In this document: piece by piece, positions 17,344-23,904 of the stretch
How positions within the stretch are numbered: the first letter of the stretch is position 1
Layout: every line of letters starts with the position of its first letter
From: SIG603 sp964370775
GTDB taxonomy: Bacteria > Bacillota > Clostridia > Oscillospirales > Acutalibacteraceae
Assembly: GCA_964370775.1 (NCBI GenBank)
Contig: CAYJKT010000001.1
Span: 124,001-188,000 of the forward strand
Length of the DNA stretch: 64,000 bases
Direction of reading: 5' to 3'
Translations under genes and position numbers: made by a program
The notes under the pieces: generated by a model
The model's input: only the letters and a program-made list of their open reading frames with translations
Told to the model about the DNA's origin: nothing
The model's database searches: none

Positions 17344-18628
17344 AATAGTAAAAGGTAGCAGAGATTACTTAGAGAGTTTTATTGTCGACCTTAAAAATAG
17401 AATAGGGGATAACGACAGAAAAGTAGACGGAGCAGTTGCCGAAATATTAAAAAATGTATACACAAATGGAGACAGCGCTGTTAAAGAATATAGCGAAAAA
17501 TTCGACGGTTGGTGCCCAGAGAAATTAGAGCTTAGTAAAGAAGAAATTGCAGAACTAGCTGCTGAAAGTAAACCAGAATTTGTTGAAGCTTTAAAAAGAG
17601 CTGCTGAAAATATATATGATTATCATGCTAGACAAAAACAGCAATCAAGAATAGATACAAAGTCAAACGGAATCATAACTGGGCAAAGAGTGCGTGGTTT
17701 ACATAAAGTTGGCGTGTATGTTCCTGGTGGAACAGCTGCGTATCCGTCCACTGTTTTAATGAACGTTATACCTGCAAAAATCGCAGAAGTTGGCGAAATT
17801 ATCATGACTACTCCTCCTGGAATAAACGGAAAAATCAACCCAGATATCATGGCTGCTGCTATGGTGGCTGGTGTGGATAGAGTATTTTTAATGGGTGGTG
17901 CACAATCTGTGGCAGCACTTGCTTATGGAACTGAAAGTGTACCGAAAGTTGATAAAATCGTTGGACCTGGTAACATATTTGTTGCTACTGCAAAAAAACA
18001 ATTATACGGAACTGTAGACATTGACATGATAGCAGGACCTAGCGAAGTTTTGATTATTGCAGATAAAAATGCGAACCCAAAATACTTAGCAGCTGATTTA
18101 ATGAGCCAAGCAGAACACGATGCTATGGCAAGTTCTGTTTTAATTACAGACTGCGAAGAAATTGCTGTAAAAACTAAAGAAGAACTGATAAGACAACTTG
18201 CGACACTAGAGAGAAGCGAGATTATAGAAAAAGCATTAAAAGGTTTTGGAGCTATAATTGTGTGCGATAATCTTGAAGAAGCTGTTGATTTTGCTAACGA
18301 TTTAGCACCTGAACACCTAGAAGTATGCTGTGATAATCCGTTAGAATATATAGGTAAGTTAGACAACGCAGGCTCTGTATTTTTGGGAGATTACTCGCCA
18401 GAACCATTAGGCGATTATTATGCTGGTGCAAACCATGTTTTACCAACAAATGGTACAGCGAGATTTTTCTCTCCACTTTCAGTTGATAACTTCATAAAAA
18501 AATCAAGCTTTATATATTACCCTAAAAAAGAGCTATTGAGTGTAGCAGATGATATAATTGTGTTAGCTGAGACAGAGGGTCTTACAGCTCATGCAAATTC
18601 GATAAAGGTAAGAAAAGAAGATGTATAA
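17336..18628 (+). CDS. hisD: Histidinol dehydrogenase
   Basis: A 430-residue zinc enzyme oxidising histidinol to histidine with two NAD+, the last pathway step. It shows GVYVPGGTAAYPSTVLM, MGGAQSVAALAYG, VDKIVGPGNIFVATAK, DMIAGPSEVLIIAD and LMSQAEHDAMASS, all hallmarks of HisD. Length is normal. It overlaps hisG and hisC by 8 nt each, implying translational coupling. Confidence 0.97.
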   Translation: MIEIVKGSRDYLESFIVDLKNRIGDNDRKVDGAVAEILKNVYTNGDSAVKEYSEKFDGWCPEKLELSKEEIAELAAESKPEFVEALKRAAENIYDYHARQKQQSRIDTKSNGIITGQRVRGLHKVGVYVPGGTAAYPSTVLMNVIPAKIAEVGEIIMTTPPGINGKINPDIMAAAMVAGVDRVFLMGGAQSVAALAYGTESVPKVDKIVGPGNIFVATAKKQLYGTVDIDMIAGPSEVLIIADKNANPKYLAADLMSQAEHDAMASSVLITDCEEIAVKTKEELIRQLATLERSEIIEKALKGFGAIIVCDNLEEAVDFANDLAPEHLEVCCDNPLEYIGKLDNAGSVFLGDYSPEPLGDYYAGANHVLPTNGTARFFSPLSVDNFIKKSSFIYYPKKELLSVADDIIVLAETEGLTAHANSIKVRKEDV

Positions 18629-19670
18629 ATTAAATGACAAAATCAAAAATTTAACTCCGTATATACCACTAAAAGACGAGTACGATATTAGACTTGATGC
18701 TAACGAGAGCTTTGTTAAATTACCTAATTATATTTTGGACAAAGTAGATGATGAACTTAGTAAGTTAAAACTTAATAGATACCCAGACCCTGCTGCGATA
18801 GAACTTTGCACGTCTTTTGGAAAATACTATGGTTTTGACAAAGAAAATATTGTAGCTGGCAATGGGTCAGACGAGTTAATCTTTGTTATAATGTCTGGTT
18901 TTTTAATGAAAAACGACACTTTCGCAGTGTTTGAAAAAGACTTTTCTATGTATGAGTTTTACGGTTCACTAAGTGAGTGCAACAAGCTTGTTATTAGCAA
19001 GAACGACGACTTTACTGTGGACTATAAAATGGCTACACAGCAGTGCTTGGATAACAAAGTAGACTTGCTGATTTTTAGCAATCCGTGCAATCCAACATCA
19101 CAGGGTATGACTTGTGATGAAGTTTGCTATATGGCTGAAAAGTTAGAAGACACACTAGTGATTGTAGACGAAGCATATATGGAGTTCTGGAATCAATCAG
19201 TGCTTGATAAAGTTTTGGATTACCCTAATGTTTTGGTGCTTAAAACTTGTTCAAAAGCCTTTGGTATGGCAGGTCTTAGAGTAGGATTTGCAGTTGGTAA
19301 CGAAAGCCTAATAACTGCGATTAAATCGATAAAATCTCCGTACAATCTTAATGCGATGTCACAGGCGTATGCAAAAACAGTGCTTGAACACAAAAAAGAG
19401 TGCGAGAGTGCAATATGCTCAATTATTAACTCAAAAAACACTTTGTTTGACATGCTAAAAGAGCTAGAAAATGATGATATAAAAGTGTTAGACAGCAAAA
19501 CAAACTTTATTGTGGTTAAAACTAATTTAGCAACTGGTATATATAAATATTTGCTAGAAAACGGAATAGCTATTCGTTGTTTTGGCGATTTTCTAAGAAT
19601 AACAGCAGGTACAGAGGAAGAAAATTTAACAACTGTGAACTGCATAAAAAAATATCTAGGCACTGTGTAA
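18621..19670 (+). CDS. hisC: Histidinol-phosphate aminotransferase
   Basis: A 349-residue PLP enzyme converting imidazole acetol phosphate and glutamate to histidinol phosphate. DIRLDANESFV is at the N-terminus, then AGNGSDELIFVIM, IFSNPCNPTSQGM, VIVDEAYMEFW and LKTCSKAFGMAGLRVGFAVG, which holds the PLP lysine. Its start overlaps the hisD stop by 8 nt. Confidence 0.95.
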   Translation: MYKLNDKIKNLTPYIPLKDEYDIRLDANESFVKLPNYILDKVDDELSKLKLNRYPDPAAIELCTSFGKYYGFDKENIVAGNGSDELIFVIMSGFLMKNDTFAVFEKDFSMYEFYGSLSECNKLVISKNDDFTVDYKMATQQCLDNKVDLLIFSNPCNPTSQGMTCDEVCYMAEKLEDTLVIVDEAYMEFWNQSVLDKVLDYPNVLVLKTCSKAFGMAGLRVGFAVGNESLITAIKSIKSPYNLNAMSQAYAKTVLEHKKECESAICSIINSKNTLFDMLKELENDDIKVLDSKTNFIVVKTNLATGIYKYLLENGIAIRCFGDFLRITAGTEEENLTTVNCIKKYLGTV

Positions 19671-19682
19671 AGGAGTGGAAAA

Positions 19683-20270
19683 ATGGCTAGAATAGCAAGT
19701 GTGAAAAGAGAAACAAAAGAGACAAAAATTGACTTAGAGATTAATTTGGACGGTGGCGAAGTAGCTATAGAAACTGGTGTTGGTTTTTTTGACCACATGC
19801 TAAATAGCTTTGCACACCACGCAGGTTTTGGATTAAAACTAAAAGCAGTGGGAGATTTACACGTTGATTGTCACCACACTGTTGAAGACGTTGGAATTGT
19901 GCTTGGCCAGGCTGTAAAAAAAGCACTTGGAGACAACAAAGGAATAAAAAGATTTGGCACAGCGTTTATACCAATGGACGAAGCGTTAGCGTTTTGTTCT
20001 ATAGATGTATGTTTTAGAGCATTCTTGGTGTTTAATGCTGAATTTCCACAAGAGAGAATTGGAGATTACGACAGTTGCATGACAGAGGAATTTTTTAGAG
20101 CATTTGCAGAAAACAGTGGTATTTGTGTGCATGTAAAAAGCGAGTACGGCAAAAATTCTCACCACATAACAGAGGCAATGTTTAAAGCCTTAGCGTATTC
20201 TATGAAAACAGCCGTTAGCCTAAACGAGAACGGAGAAGTAGTGTCCACCAAGGGAACACTTTCGATATAA
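19683..20270 (+). CDS. hisB: Imidazoleglycerol-phosphate dehydratase
   Basis: A 195-residue monofunctional dehydratase converting IGP to imidazole acetol phosphate. Two metal-binding histidine motifs, DCHHTVEDVGIVLGQA and NSHHITEAMFKALA, and GFFDHMLNSFAHHAGF are present. There is no phosphatase domain, so histidinol phosphatase must be encoded elsewhere. GGAG precedes the ATG. In the usual operon hisH follows, but here it is missing. Confidence 0.96.
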   Translation: MARIASVKRETKETKIDLEINLDGGEVAIETGVGFFDHMLNSFAHHAGFGLKLKAVGDLHVDCHHTVEDVGIVLGQAVKKALGDNKGIKRFGTAFIPMDEALAFCSIDVCFRAFLVFNAEFPQERIGDYDSCMTEEFFRAFAENSGICVHVKSEYGKNSHHITEAMFKALAYSMKTAVSLNENGEVVSTKGTLSI

Positions 20271-20280
20271 AGGAGATATT

Positions 20281-21348
20281 ATGATAATTTTACCGGCTAT
20301 AGATATAAAAGACGGAAACTGCGTAAGATTGCTTAGAGGCGACTATGCTACAGCTCACAAAGTGGCAGAAGACCCACTAAAAACCGCTGAGAAATTTGAA
20401 AACAGTGGAGCTAGATGGATTCATTTAGTTGACTTAGACGGAGCAAAAGCAAGAAAACCAATTAACTATAATATAGTTTTAAGAATATTAGAACACACTA
20501 ACTTAAAAGTGGAAATCGGTGGCGGTATTCGTGATATGGCTACTATTGAATTCTATTTAAACAAGGGTGTTAGCAGAATTATTTTGGGTTCGGCTGCTTT
20601 AAATGACCCAAACTTTGTTAGAGAAGCAGTTAAGAGATACGACAAAAAAATTGCAGTTGGAATTGACGCACTAGACGGAAAAGTTGCAGCAGAGGGTTGG
20701 ACACAAACTAGCACTGTTGACTATCTAGACTTTGCAAAAGAGATGGAGCAAACTGGTGTTAAGCATTTGATTGTAACTGATATTTCTAAAGATGGAACAC
20801 TAGAAGGCCCTAATTTAGCTATGCTAGATAAAATCAACAGAGCAGTTTCTTGTAATGTTATTGCAAGTGGAGGTGTTAGTAGCATTGTTGACATTATCAA
20901 CCTTTATAACCTAGATTTATATGGTGCGATTGCAGGTAAAAGCTTGTACACAGGCGACCTTGACTTGCAACAAGCAGTGGAGCTTTCTCAAAAAATATCT
21001 GGTGGAGTTAAGGATAGATACGAGGACGAAGTTGAGAGATACTTTACAAAATCAGAGCTTCTTCCTACTATTATTCAAGAAAATTCTACTGGTGAAGTTT
21101 TGATGATGGCATACATGAACCCTACTTCATTAAGAAAAACTTTCGAGACAGGTTACACTTGGTTTTATAGTCGTTCAAGACGTGAACTTTGGAACAAAGG
21201 TGCGACATCAGGCAATGTGCAAAAAGTTGTTAGTATTCATGCAGATTGTGATGATGATACGCTTCTTATTAAAGTTGACCAAACAGGACCTGCGTGTCAC
21301 ACTGGAAAAAAAAGCTGTTTTTACAAGGAGTTAGTGAATAATGATTGA
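20281..21348 (+). CDS. hisA-hisI: HisA-HisI fusion: ProFAR isomerase plus PRA-CH cyclohydrolase
   Basis: A 355-residue fusion. Residues 1 to about 241 are HisA: ILPAIDIKDGNCVRLLRGDY with D8, VEIGGGIRD, VGIDALDGKVAAEGW with D129, and TDISKDGTLEGPN. After a short charged linker (about 242-250), residues 251-355 are HisI: TKSELLPTIIQE, EVLMMAYMN, RELWNKGATSG, and metal ligands C323, C339 and C346. The two activities are consecutive (HisI makes ProFAR, HisA isomerises it). In typical operons hisF lies between these genes; its absence suggests an in-frame deletion or a true fusion. Overlaps hisE by 8 nt. Confidence 0.93.
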   Translation: MIILPAIDIKDGNCVRLLRGDYATAHKVAEDPLKTAEKFENSGARWIHLVDLDGAKARKPINYNIVLRILEHTNLKVEIGGGIRDMATIEFYLNKGVSRIILGSAALNDPNFVREAVKRYDKKIAVGIDALDGKVAAEGWTQTSTVDYLDFAKEMEQTGVKHLIVTDISKDGTLEGPNLAMLDKINRAVSCNVIASGGVSSIVDIINLYNLDLYGAIAGKSLYTGDLDLQQAVELSQKISGGVKDRYEDEVERYFTKSELLPTIIQENSTGEVLMMAYMNPTSLRKTFETGYTWFYSRSRRELWNKGATSGNVQKVVSIHADCDDDTLLIKVDQTGPACHTGKKSCFYKELVNND

Positions 21349-21667
21349 TATATTAAGAGCTGAGTATGAGACTATTTTGAAAAGAAAAACAGATAAACAA
21401 GAGGGTTCATACACTTGTTATCTGCTAGACAAAGGCGCTGATAAAATTCTTAAAAAATGTGGAGAAGAGTGTAGCGAGGTTATTATTGCAGCGAAAAATA
21501 AGGATAATGCTGAACTTTGTGGCGAGATAAGCGACTTGCTTTATCATCTGACTGTTCTTATGGTGAACGAGGGTTTAACTATAGAAGAGTTAGAGAACGA
21601 ATATATTAAAAGAAATGCAAAAGAGGGTAACCTAAAGCAGTTTCACGAGGTTGACAAAAACACATGA
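21341..21667 (+). CDS. hisE: Phosphoribosyl-ATP pyrophosphatase
   Basis: A 108-residue MazG-like all-alpha hydrolase splitting PR-ATP to PR-AMP. KKCGEECSEVIIAAKN and LCGEISDLLYHLTVLM contain the E-rich metal sites. HisE is often fused behind HisI; here HisI is attached to HisA and HisE is free. The ATG lies inside the end of hisA-hisI, and the TGA overlaps the next start (ATGA). Confidence 0.93.
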   Translation: MIDILRAEYETILKRKTDKQEGSYTCYLLDKGADKILKKCGEECSEVIIAAKNKDNAELCGEISDLLYHLTVLMVNEGLTIEELENEYIKRNAKEGNLKQFHEVDKNT

Positions 21668-22107
21668 TAAAAAAAGACTGGGACTTAAAACAGACTATCA
21701 AAAACTTTTTAAAGCCTAGCACTCGCTTGTTATATGTGGGTGAAAATAAAGCTATGATTTATTCGCTAAATCATAGCTATTCTTTAACTGGTTTTAATGA
21801 TGAAAACACAGATAATATATACGATGTTGTGGTGTATGACAGTGTGAAATACGACATACAAAAAGTTAGCACATTACTTGCAGATAAAGGACATTTAATC
21901 ACTGTTCAAAATGGAAGTGAACATGACATTATGCTTGATAAATCTGATATTATCAACACCTTTAACCTTGAAAATGAGGCAGAAAAGTTAAGTAAAAGTG
22001 GGTATAGTATTGTTAGATGTAATCAAAAATATAAAGATGAAATAGTGGGGAATACTATTAAAAGAGAACACAAATTTTTTATTCTAGCAAAAAAATACCG
22101 ACAATAA
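21664..22107 (+). CDS. Unrecognised protein at the end of the his operon, possibly methyltransferase-like
   Basis: A 147-residue soluble protein translated from an ATGA overlap with hisE. No family is recognised with confidence. The pattern LLYVGENKAMIYSLN, then YDVVVYDSVKYD, then LLADKGHLITVQNG resembles the strand order of a class I SAM-methyltransferase fold, but the glycine-rich SAM loop is missing, so a catalytic role is doubtful. The C-terminus is lysine-rich. It could be a degenerate methyltransferase-like domain or a lineage-specific accessory. Operon position suggests co-expression with histidine synthesis. Confidence 0.6.
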   Translation: MIKKDWDLKQTIKNFLKPSTRLLYVGENKAMIYSLNHSYSLTGFNDENTDNIYDVVVYDSVKYDIQKVSTLLADKGHLITVQNGSEHDIMLDKSDIINTFNLENEAEKLSKSGYSIVRCNQKYKDEIVGNTIKREHKFFILAKKYRQ

Positions 22108-22112
22108 TTGGG

Positions 22113-22152
22113 CGTGAGTTAATGTGAAGATGACATTAGCTCACGTTTATTT
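22113..22152 (+). terminator. Terminator of the histidine operon
   Basis: A 13 bp stem, CGTGAGTTAATGT with ACATTAGCTCACG (one G-U), a 7 nt loop, then TTTATTT. It overlaps the end of the convergent small gene at 22147. Confidence 0.85.
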
Positions 22153-22326
22153 AATATTAGGGTTTTCGTTCATATTTTCTATCGCATATTCAATGCACCT
22201 ATTAATAAATTCGCTACGGTTTGTGCCGTATTCAGCACAGCGAATATCTATTTCTTTCAGCCTATCTACATCAATTCTTATTGTGATAGGTTCTTTTTTA
22301 TAAGGTTTTGGTATAAAGTTATTCAT
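22147..22326 (-). CDS. Small ribbon-helix-helix (CopG/Arc-like) protein
   Basis: A 59-residue protein beginning MNNFIPKPYKKEPITIRID. The short basic strand EPITIRIDVDRL followed by two helices (KEIDIRCAEYGTNRSEFIN and RCIEYAIENM) has the ribbon-helix-helix pattern, including a turn like the GxNRSEF motif. Such proteins bind DNA as dimers, often as antitoxins or plasmid or operon repressors. AGAGGTGA is placed well before the ATG. A 15 bp inverted repeat lies about 52 bp upstream of the start and may be its own operator. No toxin gene is adjacent on the same strand. Confidence 0.75.
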   Translation of the reverse strand: MNNFIPKPYKKEPITIRIDVDRLKEIDIRCAEYGTNRSEFINRCIEYAIENMNENPNIK

Positions 22327-22377
22327 AAATTCACCTCTCTTGACATTATTGTATGTTATATTGTGTGTTTAATATAG

Positions 22378-22392
22378 ATGACAAATTGTCAT
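22378..22392. promoter_or_regulatory. Palindrome, candidate operator of the RHH gene
   Basis: ATGACAA, one central base, then TTGTCAT: two perfect 7 bp arms. On the minus strand the right-hand arm provides a TTGTCA that could be a -35 element with TATAAC 18 bp further on. A dimeric RHH protein binding here would block its own promoter. Confidence 0.5.
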
Positions 22393-22550
22393 ACAAAATA
22401 CTATAAAGATAATTAGTTTAAAAGTGGATATTAATTGTCAAGCAATATAGATTATATTATAAACTAAATAAATTTGTAAAAAACGGTAGAAGAGTAAATC
22501 GTTTTATGGTAATATAATTTTATATAAAAAATTTTATGGAGGGAAGAACT

Positions 22551-22736
22551 ATGTCAAAAGTAACAGTAAAAGCTGGAATATGCAATTTTGTTGCAATGAT
22601 TGACGCTGTAAAAAACGAAGACACAGAGATGATAGACGTTAAATTTAGAACTACATGCCCTAACTTCAAGCACCTAGAAGAAGAGGAAATTGAGATTGAT
22701 GCGCTTGTAGCTTGTTATTTTTTCACTTATATATAA
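22551..22736 (+). CDS. Small cysteine-containing protein of unknown function, possibly truncated
   Basis: 61 residues, MSKVTVKAGICNFVAMIDAV onwards, with Cys at 11, 36 and 55 and an acidic stretch EEEEIEIDA. The ATG at 22551 has GGAGGG ideally placed; an ATG at 22536 is the site itself. The opening resembles, from memory, the N-terminus of small DUF6951-like proteins (AGIC and CP motifs), which are longer. The last residues CYFFTYI look unlike a natural end and run into the convergent gene, so a 3' truncation is possible. Low certainty on family. Confidence 0.55.
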   Translation: MSKVTVKAGICNFVAMIDAVKNEDTEMIDVKFRTTCPNFKHLEEEEIEIDALVACYFFTYI

Positions 22737-23127
22737 TAAGAGGATTAATTTTTTTTAACGTCGATATGAAGTCATCGTTATTTTGTAACGAAATCATAAC
22801 TTCTTGAAGATATGATTCATTGTCTATATATGTTATTTTAAGTCTATCCAAAGATGTAGCGAAGCTTTGTCTTGGGTCTACCGATTTTTCTATGGATTCA
22901 ATTTTACTGATATCTATATTCTTATTGTTAATACCTATTTTTATAATAAGTATATTATCTGAAATAGTAACAAAGTTAGGTAACGTCCAAATAAGTTGAA
23001 AAACAATACCCAAAAAACAAAATATCATAACAAATATATCTTTGGCAATACACCCATATATTAACAAAAATAAGAGGAATATTAATACTACTGGAATAAA
23101 CGAACCGATTTTACCTTTAAACTTCAT
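22723..23127 (-). CDS. Membrane protein with PH-like domain (bPH_4 type)
   Basis: A 134-residue protein. Two membrane helices occupy residues 8-50; the rest is a small beta domain with FVTISDNILIIKIG, IDISKIESIEKSVDP and TSLDRLKITY, ending DFISTLKKINP. This pattern (IPI..I.SIE...P, SLDRL.I.Y, F...L...NP) is that of bacterial PH-like domains of the bPH_4 family. Function is unknown. It follows mazF by 14 bp in the same direction and may be co-transcribed. Its 3' end overlaps the convergent small gene by 14 bp. Confidence 0.7.
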   Translation of the reverse strand: MKFKGKIGSFIPVVLIFLLFLLIYGCIAKDIFVMIFCFLGIVFQLIWTLPNFVTISDNILIIKIGINNKNIDISKIESIEKSVDPRQSFATSLDRLKITYIDNESYLQEVMISLQNNDDFISTLKKINPLIIYK

Positions 23128-23141
23128 GTGAAATCACACCT

Positions 23142-23471
23142 TTAGATTATTTCAATTTCAGAAAAAACAATATCAATAGCTCTTTTTAGCAAATCGCTAG
23201 GAAGTGTCTCGGCAACTTTATACTGTCGCGCTGATAAATCCAGTGCTTTTACGTGTTCACAAAGAATAACCCCAGTAGTAACAGTTCTCTCATCAAGTGG
23301 AATGTGTAGAGGGAAATTATTATTTGTGTTTGTAATAGGGCATACAATGGTTAAATTTGTCTTTTGATTAAAAAAGTTATTACTTAGTACAACTGCTGGT
23401 CTATATCCTGCCTGTTCATGACCTGACTGAGGGTTAAAGTTCACTTTAATTATATCGCCTTGTTTTACCAT
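23142..23471 (-). CDS. mazF: MazF/PemK family mRNA interferase toxin
   Basis: A 109-residue toxin of the CcdB/MazF fold that cuts mRNA at short motifs. It shows KQGDIIKVNFNPQSGHEQAG, then YRPAVVLSNNFFN with the catalytic-region Arg, and LTIVCPITNTNN with the Thr position, followed by LCEHVKALDLSARQ. Its ATG overlaps the end of the antitoxin gene by 7 nt, the usual toxin-antitoxin coupling. Confidence 0.92.
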   Translation of the reverse strand: MVKQGDIIKVNFNPQSGHEQAGYRPAVVLSNNFFNQKTNLTIVCPITNTNNNFPLHIPLDERTVTTGVILCEHVKALDLSARQYKVAETLPSDLLKRAIDIVFSEIEII

Positions 23472-23710
23472 ACTTCATCACCAACTGGTTCGCCCCAATC
23501 AACATTTTGAGGAGTATATTCGCCGTCAAAATTCGCAAAAAGTTCTTTAATATTTTTGCGTTCTTTGTGGACTACTTTTTCAATTACTAGTTTGCCATTT
23601 TGAGCAGTTATTTCAATTTCTTCGTTTTCATTCCACTTTATAGAATCAAGCAAATGTTTTGGTAAACGAATACCTTGAGAATTACCCCATTTTTGAATAT
23701 TAGTAGTCAT
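23465..23710 (-). CDS. mazE: MazE-like antitoxin (AbrB/SpoVT fold)
   Basis: An 81-residue protein with the N-terminal swapped-hairpin DNA-binding motif IQKWGNSQGIRLPKHLLDSI followed by EIEITAQNGKLVIEK, and an acidic flexible tail (FDGEYTPQNVDWGEPVGDE) for binding the toxin. The ATG at 23710 is supported by AGGAT upstream and the family N-terminus; an ATG at 23728 adds six non-conserved residues. A 29 bp palindrome just upstream is the likely autoregulatory site. Confidence 0.92.
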   Translation of the reverse strand: MTTNIQKWGNSQGIRLPKHLLDSIKWNENEEIEITAQNGKLVIEKVVHKERKNIKELFANFDGEYTPQNVDWGEPVGDEVW

Positions 23711-23730
23711 AGATAACCATCCTTTCATAG

Positions 23731-23759
23731 AAACAGTATATACATAGTATATACTGTTT
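23731..23759. promoter_or_regulatory. 29 bp inverted repeat, mazEF operator
   Basis: Perfect 13 bp arms, AAACAGTATATAC and GTATATACTGTTT, with a 3 bp centre lie 20 bp before mazE. The arms contain the promoter -10 on the minus strand, so a bound MazE-MazF complex would block transcription. Confidence 0.8.
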
Positions 23760-23774
23760 TCTTATAAAATGCAA
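23746..23774 (-). promoter_or_regulatory. mazEF promoter
   Basis: On the minus strand TTGCAT (23774-23769), a 17 bp spacer and TATACT (23751-23746). The -10 lies inside the palindromic operator. Confidence 0.7.
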
Positions 23775-23853
23775 CTTAAATTGAAGAAATACAAAAATTT
23801 TACAACTCCAATACTTATATGAAGAAAAAAGAAAGTAAAGATAACTAGCAGAC

Positions 23854-23897
23854 AAAACCTCCAAGTCGGTTGAAAAATGCACCGATTTGGAGGTTTT
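23854..23897. terminator. Terminator of the ABC exporter operon
   Basis: A 17 bp stem (AAAACCTCCAAGTCGGT pairing ACCGATTTGGAGGTTTT with one mismatch of the G-U type) has a 10 nt loop and T-runs on both sides. It lies just after the stop of the minus-strand ABC gene. Confidence 0.85.
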
Positions 23898-23904
23898 TAT
23901 TGAA

